From Vibrio agarivorans (GTDB taxonomy: Bacteria > Pseudomonadota > Gammaproteobacteria > Enterobacterales > Vibrionaceae): a stretch of 64,000 bases of DNA. Each line of letters starts with the position of its first letter. Position 1 is the first letter of the stretch. Shown piece by piece: positions 59,763 to 64,000 of this stretch. A model generated the notes under the pieces. That model worked only from the letters and a program-made list of their open reading frames with translations. It had not been told where the DNA came from and ran no database searches. The DNA lies in assembly GCF_030409635.1 (NCBI RefSeq), contig NZ_JAUFQF010000003.1, forward strand, positions 70,867-134,866, read 5' to 3'. The position numbers and the translations under genes are program-made.

Positions 59763-60106
59763 AGTAATGGTTTTTTTTACAAAGTTAGCGCTAATTTACA
59801 AGAATTGTAGCATTGAAAGTAGCCCAACATTACTCACCTTTAGGTTAAAAGCCAGCATCAAAATCTCACTTGGAAGTCATTGAGTAAAACTGAATTGGTA
59901 ATATTCATTGATTGCAAACGCAACAAAGCCCAATCAAATGATGATCGGGCTTTGTGCTTAGCTGCCTATTCGGCAGGAGTATGACCGTTCATTTAACAGT
60001 CTAGTACACACCTTGAGGCTGTGCAAAAAAACCGACACGCAAGAATTTGTAGCCCGAATATCAGTAACTTGTTCATTTTCCACTTTACAGTGATTGGGTT
60101 TCGCAT
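59763..60106. other. Intergenic region
   Basis: About 345 bases. Holds the hairpin at 59923-59955. Otherwise nothing recognised. Confidence 0.5.
59923..59955 (-). terminator. Terminator-like hairpin
   Basis: ACAAAGCCC / GGGCTTTGT stem with a 15-base interior. T-rich on the minus side (GCTTTGTTGCGTTT). Likely ends the 62.8-60.1 kb operon. Confidence 0.55.
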
Positions 60107-61288
60107 TTACACCAATAGCTGCACAAAATACTCACCCAAACCCACTCGAAACAACCTAGTTGAAGGTGCTGAATTTTTGTAATGAAGCCCTTTGGCATCA
60201 AGCTCCATTACTGAGCAACCATTCCAATGAACAGCATTTTTACTATAATCCATCTCCCCTAGCCTTTTCCCAGCTCTTTTAATTTCTGAAATAGACCATC
60301 CATCATTTATCAACTGGTTTAGAGTTAAACCGAGCGCTTGCCACAACTGAGGGGAAAGGTGATACCCTGAACGGTCATGCTGAAATTGGTGGCGTAATGG
60401 GACAAGCCATGCATTCAAAAAAGTCACTATCTTTGCCATCATTTGATCGGACAAGGCTGCAGTGATTGTCTGCCCGTTAGACAATTTAATATCTTTCGAC
60501 ATCTTGCTAGACTCTTGTTTTCCTGCCCCTGCTACAGCACCTACGATGTATTTGAACAATATGTACTGAGTGGTTATGTGTCGGTCTGATACTTTCACAT
60601 GTTTAGCTTCAATATTGACGCCTCCACACGCCTCAATATCTGTGTCCTTAATCAGTTTGGTAATAAACGGCTGTAATGGAAAGTCTTTATCTGAGAATGA
60701 AGGTGTACCAATATGGGGTAGATTAAGTGTTGTATCGATGTTCCCCTGCCTAAACAACTCAACAACCTCCGTAGTACCTAACCCTTGTTCAGCATCAAAG
60801 ACCACTCGAATTTCGACCTGTTCTTGGAATAGATGATCGTTCATCTGTCCTCGATGTTTAGCTTCTTTAGCTGATAGCCTTGAGGTAAACAGTAGTGCCT
60901 TGTGTCCGAGCGTTCTACTGATGGCAATAAGACCAAGTACGTTACCTACAATGTGCGTCTCGGTTGGGTTATAAGATAGAGTCGCAAGTGGCAGTGTAGA
61001 ATGCGTGAGCTTAGGCTTACCCATGACGATAAACGTCAATGACAATGGAGCTGATAGTCCACCAGCACCTTGTTGCAACTGATTTTCTAATAGGTGGACA
61101 CGTTCAACATTTTTGGAATTGACCGCAGTATCAATAGCTAAGCGCAATTCAGGTAAGAGATTAGTCGTTGAAAAATACGAAGCTAACTCACCAATTGAAA
61201 TGGTGGTAATTAAGGTTTGTTGAGTGCGCTGTAAGCAGCTAACAAGCAACCCTCTGATGTGTTTTTTTGAAAAAGTGGCTTGTGGCAT
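60107..61288 (-). CDS. DndB-family-like protein, degenerate signature
   Basis: 393 residues. It follows the order of DndB/DGQHR proteins: FIVMGKPKLTHST, a position equivalent to DGQHR occupied by THIVGNVLGLIA (about 112-123), then EQVEIRVVFDAEQGLGTTEV, VELFRQGNIDTTLN (LFxDxN block), and GGVNIEAKHVKVSDRHITTQ followed by FKYIVGAVAG. The DGQHR residues themselves are missing, so this may be a non-catalytic paralogue. A GTTTTTTTGAAAAAG motif overlaps codons 5-10 (61261-61275). Last gene of the 62.8-60.1 kb operon. Confidence 0.45.
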   Translation of the reverse strand: MPQATFSKKHIRGLLVSCLQRTQQTLITTISIGELASYFSTTNLLPELRLAIDTAVNSKNVERVHLLENQLQQGAGGLSAPLSLTFIVMGKPKLTHSTLPLATLSYNPTETHIVGNVLGLIAISRTLGHKALLFTSRLSAKEAKHRGQMNDHLFQEQVEIRVVFDAEQGLGTTEVVELFRQGNIDTTLNLPHIGTPSFSDKDFPLQPFITKLIKDTDIEACGGVNIEAKHVKVSDRHITTQYILFKYIVGAVAGAGKQESSKMSKDIKLSNGQTITAALSDQMMAKIVTFLNAWLVPLRHQFQHDRSGYHLSPQLWQALGLTLNQLINDGWSISEIKRAGKRLGEMDYSKNAVHWNGCSVMELDAKGLHYKNSAPSTRLFRVGLGEYFVQLLV

Positions 61289-61344
61289 ACCGTAGTACCA
61301 TTGTTAGAATCTTGTTTGAACGAAATCTGGTAAGCAACCATTCG

Positions 61345-62082
61345 CTACTTTGGTTGATCGCTATCTACAGAGTGGAAGCCCTTGCGTCTTTCCACAGCCG
61401 AAACCTTTCTGTTGTACACTTCGATATTCTCTATGTAACGCACAAGCAACCTTTCATTCTGTTCATATTGAGGATGGTTTACCAGTCCAAGTAGTTCTGT
61501 CACCTTTTCACTCAGTGGCATTTGGGGAATGAAGTCATCAGCTCTGACATCAAATCGCCAGTTTGTGTTAAGGTACTTTTTGAACGACTCGTATGCATAG
61601 CTTGCCATTGAAGAGACATGCCTAGAACGCAGCTCATCATCTGATGAAAGGTAGTGCTCGCCCATGTTATCTTCAATATCGTAGATAAACGCATCAGGAC
61701 GAAAATCAGATGGGTTTACGCTTGCTGCCGTAATCCACAATAATAAGATCTCTTTATTAATGGAGTTGCGAGGTGGATTAAGAGAATCAAACACCTCTTT
61801 AGCCGCTTTAGAGCAGAGCTGTTCACGTCTTTCGGATGAAGCAGCTTTACGCCTTTCATCTCTGGCTTTTTGCTCCTTTAAATGCTCAAACTTACGCTTG
61901 GCGTTTGATAGGGCATTGGAAGCAATTTGCATTGCTTCGACCTCTTCATCAGTGAAAAGCCCGCGTGTACGAGAGTCAGAAACCACCTCGTTACGGAGTC
62001 CGTTGGCTAAACGGGTTAAGGCAGTTTGCTTTTTTCTAGCCCTATCTGCTGTCCAATATTTGTAATTATCCATTATGCTCAC
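61345..62082 (-). CDS. Hypothetical protein, 245 aa
   Basis: Not recognised. N-terminal basic coiled-coil (RKKQTALTRLANGLRNEV, RKFEHLKEQKARDERRKAAS, to about 90), then a helical C-terminal domain (FRPDAFIYDIEDNMGEHYLS). Immediately upstream of the DndB-like gene (57-base gap) and probably co-functional. Confidence 0.55.
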   Translation of the reverse strand: MSIMDNYKYWTADRARKKQTALTRLANGLRNEVVSDSRTRGLFTDEEVEAMQIASNALSNAKRKFEHLKEQKARDERRKAASSERREQLCSKAAKEVFDSLNPPRNSINKEILLLWITAASVNPSDFRPDAFIYDIEDNMGEHYLSSDDELRSRHVSSMASYAYESFKKYLNTNWRFDVRADDFIPQMPLSEKVTELLGLVNHPQYEQNERLLVRYIENIEVYNRKVSAVERRKGFHSVDSDQPK

Positions 62083-62092
62083 TCCAAAGACA

Positions 62093-62203
62093 TCATTTCT
62101 GTAATTTTGTAATTCGACTTTTGAGAAGTCTCATCGCTTTTTCTGCTTGGATGATCATCTCTTCCAGCTCGGCAATTTCTGTTGAGTCGGTCTCGTCTAT
62201 CAA
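62093..62203 (-). CDS. Possible 36-aa coiled-coil peptide
   Basis: Frame from a TTG: LIDETDSTEIAELEEMIIQ, then AEKAMRLLKSRITKLQK. Strongly helical and charged; its stop lies 11 bases before the next start. No ATG, weak ribosome binding site; tentative. Confidence 0.3.
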   Translation of the reverse strand: MIDETDSTEIAELEEMIIQAEKAMRLLKSRITKLQK

Positions 62204-62297
62204 ATCACTTTGGAAGCTCTTTAGTGAACTTTGTTCGTTGCAGCCAATTGAGTTGTGAAAATACCTCTAGGTAAACGGCTACCTTCTCGAAATCACC

Positions 62298-62567
62298 TTA
62301 TAGCGATTTGCTTTTCTGAAAAAGAATGAAAGCTTCTATGGCTGCTAAATGCTCGGCACTGAGCTTTCTAGGTACAATGAAATCTTCTCTTAACAAGAGC
62401 GGCTCGCTGCCAGTGCTTGTTCCATTAACATGTAAAATAGAGATAGAACCACCACCAATGAGATATTCGTTATCTGCAGGATTGGCTTCGAGCACAATTC
62501 CCCAGTGACCATCAAACTGACACCCATCTTTAATTACAGCGACACGACCTACGAGTGACGAACTCAT
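62298..62567 (-). CDS. Hypothetical protein, 89 aa
   Basis: Small SH3-like beta protein (GRVAVIKDGCQFDGHWGIVLEA, EYLIGGGSISILHV) with a helical C terminus (AEHLAAIEAFILFQK). AAGGAAAG ribosome binding site, nine bases after the HTH gene. Function unknown. Confidence 0.55.
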   Translation of the reverse strand: MSSSLVGRVAVIKDGCQFDGHWGIVLEANPADNEYLIGGGSISILHVNGTSTGSEPLLLREDFIVPRKLSAEHLAAIEAFILFQKSKSL

Positions 62568-62576
62568 GCTTTCCTT

Positions 62577-62756
62577 CTATTTTGATCTATTCTTCCTCGG
62601 CAGACCTCTTACAGAGTCCAAGTCTCGCGTTTTTGAATCTTGCGCAATTCTTGATAGCTGGCGTTCAGATAAGCTCCACCGCTGTGCTATTTGCTTGAAA
62701 GTCCAACCTCTTTCATTAGCAAGACGTTGGAACTCAGTTCTGATTTTTCCTGCCAT
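62577..62756 (-). CDS. Small HTH regulator, 59 aa
   Basis: MAGKIRTEFQRLANERGWTF, then KQIAQRWSLSERQLSRIAQD, a helix-turn-helix pattern (about 18-40), ending in a Lys/Arg-rich tail. First gene of the 62.8-60.1 kb operon. Upstream, the direct repeats CTAGACATAT and CTAGACAGATATGG (62757-62798) could be its own operators. Confidence 0.6.
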   Translation of the reverse strand: MAGKIRTEFQRLANERGWTFKQIAQRWSLSERQLSRIAQDSKTRDLDSVRGLPRKNRSK

Positions 62757-62963
62757 ATCTGTCTAGCAACTCCACAAATAACCTGTCAAATATGTCTAGT
62801 AATTGTGATTCATAGCATAAGCATTTACAACACCGAATGAGAGATTTTTTTCTTGATTAACTCGCTAATAACCTAAGTAGTTTTTTAAAAAAATTGGCTT
62901 ACTAATTTCCTTTAAATTGTCGTTAACTTATAATCAAGAAATCACTTCTTAAGCGCTATTTCG

Positions 62964-63548
62964 ATGACGACCTCTAACGATTTTACCTATTACAATCAGC
63001 TCCAAAAATTAGTTAATCAATCTCTGCTCCACCTTTACATGCATATTGCTTATACATCGCGTATCGTACCCACATCTAAACGCAATGAAATATTGCTTAA
63101 GTATCTAAAGCCAAAACTTAAGGACAAGCGTTGTAGCGCAGTCAAAAAGGATGTCCGAGTGATGATTAGAACGGCTCGTAGCGCTCGGGGGGATCTAGAA
63201 AAGAAATTGTGGGAATTAGATTCGCTAGCGAATAAGGCTGCGGTCAATGGTGCAGAGAAGCTTTACAGTTTGATTGAGTACGTATATCAGCAACTTAATA
63301 TTCGAGTTGAACTATTCAATGAAGACAGTCCTGCTTACGAATCTCGTGTTTGCTATGTCTTGAGAGACCACATCGAAAACTGTTTTGATGATGAAAACAA
63401 GCAAGTTGCCCCTCTCTCACTTCTTGTCCAAGGAAACGATCACGTAACACTCATCGATGCGGTGAATTCAACAGGACTCTTCCGTTGTGAGTTGCATGAG
63501 CTAAACACGGACACTAACCAAGCCCACCTACTGCTACACCCTGCCTGA
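62964..63548 (+). CDS. Hypothetical protein, 194 aa
   Basis: Not recognised. Basic helical N-terminal half (KRNEILLKYLKPKLKDKRC, VRVMIRTARSARGDLEKKL), acidic C-terminal half. Upstream region contains a TTTTTTAAAAAAA copy of the dispersed motif (62880-62894). Confidence 0.55.
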   Translation: MTTSNDFTYYNQLQKLVNQSLLHLYMHIAYTSRIVPTSKRNEILLKYLKPKLKDKRCSAVKKDVRVMIRTARSARGDLEKKLWELDSLANKAAVNGAEKLYSLIEYVYQQLNIRVELFNEDSPAYESRVCYVLRDHIENCFDDENKQVAPLSLLVQGNDHVTLIDAVNSTGLFRCELHELNTDTNQAHLLLHPA

Positions 63549-63751
63549 CAAGTCAGTAGTAGCAAATCCACCCGATAATTTGAAATAGAGCTGGACACAG
63601 CCCAAAATACAATGAGAATAGCTGCGAAGCACCTAATTGGGGCGTGATGGTATCTATCCCATAAATAGCAGCCAAGTACTACTGTAGGCACTGCTAGCCA
63701 TAACGGAGTGAAGTTAACCCACAGTAGAAGTGGAAAGTACCAAGAATACAA
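63440..63751 (-). CDS. Possible membrane protein, 103 aa
   Basis: Starts at TTG three bases after the previous stop. Hydrophobic stretches (YFPLLLWVNFTPLWLAVPTVVLG; FAAILIVFWAVSSSIS, split across residues 5-27 and 39-56). Its last third overlaps the convergent 194-residue gene, so the real end may differ. Confidence 0.35.
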   Translation of the reverse strand: MYSWYFPLLLWVNFTPLWLAVPTVVLGCYLWDRYHHAPIRCFAAILIVFWAVSSSISNYRVDLLLLTCQAGCSSRWAWLVSVFSSCNSQRKSPVEFTASMSVT

Positions 63752-63754
63752 TCG

Positions 63755-64000
63755 TTACGACTCAGCCAATTCGATGCTTCCAGATAAATGACACTCTCTA
63801 ATCAATGTGAGAGCCAACTGCTGCGGTATAGTGACCGATTGCATGAACTGGGCATTTGGATTCGAGAAGCGGTACTTGCCATCCGTTTTAACTATTGCCA
63901 ATCCTTCTAACGACAGCGCTACTGAACTCTCAAACCAGTCCCCAAACAACCGAAACACCAAAGAAGTAGGCTCAGATATGCTAGTAGTTACTCTCACTTT
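63755..64000 (-). CDS. Hypothetical protein, 5' part outside window
   Basis: Open frame reaching the right edge; the visible 80 codons show a VALSLEGLAIVKTDGKYRFSN wing-like segment and a helical C terminus. An internal GTG at 63997 is the only start in view, so the gene probably begins outside. Confidence 0.45.
   Translation of the reverse strand, partial: KVRVTTSISEPTSLVFRLFGDWFESSVALSLEGLAIVKTDGKYRFSNPNAQFMQSVTIPQQLALTLIRECHLSGSIELAES

Noticed and set aside
62566..62766. Plus-strand 66-residue ORF
   Set aside because: Shadow of the minus-strand HTH gene at 62577-62756, which has a coherent HTH pattern and operon context.
1..64000. tRNA or rRNA genes
   Set aside because: No cloverleaf-like arms with a TTCRANNC loop or rRNA landmark sequences were recognised; a covariance search would be needed to exclude them fully.

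Overview
The window looks like part of a large, AT-rich plasmid (or secondary replicon) from a marine gammaproteobacterium, most likely a Vibrionaceae member. The evidence is an RctB-like replication initiator with flanking 21-22 bp iterons (50.2-53.6 kb), a ParA/ParB partition operon (38.2-40.6 kb), a TfoX/Sxy-family protein, a GlyGly-CTERM metalloprotease and a relic Vibrio-type attC site. There are no rRNA or tRNA genes, no conjugation genes and no core metabolic genes. No database search was possible, so family names rest on motifs I recognise.

Layout. (1) 1-19 kb: about 30 mostly small, mostly minus-strand accessory genes (ParB-like, DUF932, LPD29-like, NinX/DUF2591-like, a phosphorothioation-associated methyltransferase-like protein, a DUF4942-type methyltransferase, a CoiA/GIY-YIG fusion, TfoX). 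Many transcription units carry their own terminator and an almost identical promoter, with core CTATATTTATAG then GTCAGTTAAA. (2) 19-27.8 kb: PadR regulator, secreted metalloprotease, EAL phosphodiesterase, then a divergent sulfur-transfer locus (TusA-like, small unknown, DndB-like / giant DndC-like). (3) 28-32 kb: small genes, DUF2786 and an SOS-controlled umuDC pair whose UmuD is pre-truncated and lacks the catalytic Ser-Lys dyad. (4) 32-37.4 kb: a foreign-looking module with a relic attC, DUF262 protein, MazEF and a frameshifted integrase. (5) 37.5-40.6 kb: parA-parB-sprT-like operon. (6) 40.8-50.1 kb: one long operon with RecE-like exonuclease, RecT-like annealase, an array of eight 36-bp palindromic repeats (candidate centromere), UvrD-like helicase and unknown genes. 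(7) 50.2-53.6 kb: replication region. (8) 53.7-64 kb: integrase, small membrane and secreted proteins, and an operon with a second DndB-like protein.

Three sequence networks tie the window together: at least sixteen copies of the conserved promoter between 1 and 41 kb; ten copies of a longer element ending in CGTCTTATT, usually 80-90 bp upstream of those promoters; and about thirty dispersed copies of GTTTTTYTNNAAAA, in both intergenic and coding DNA, absent from the foreign-looking 34-38 kb module. Together with the sulfur-transfer locus and the palindromic array, these are the observations most worth following up.
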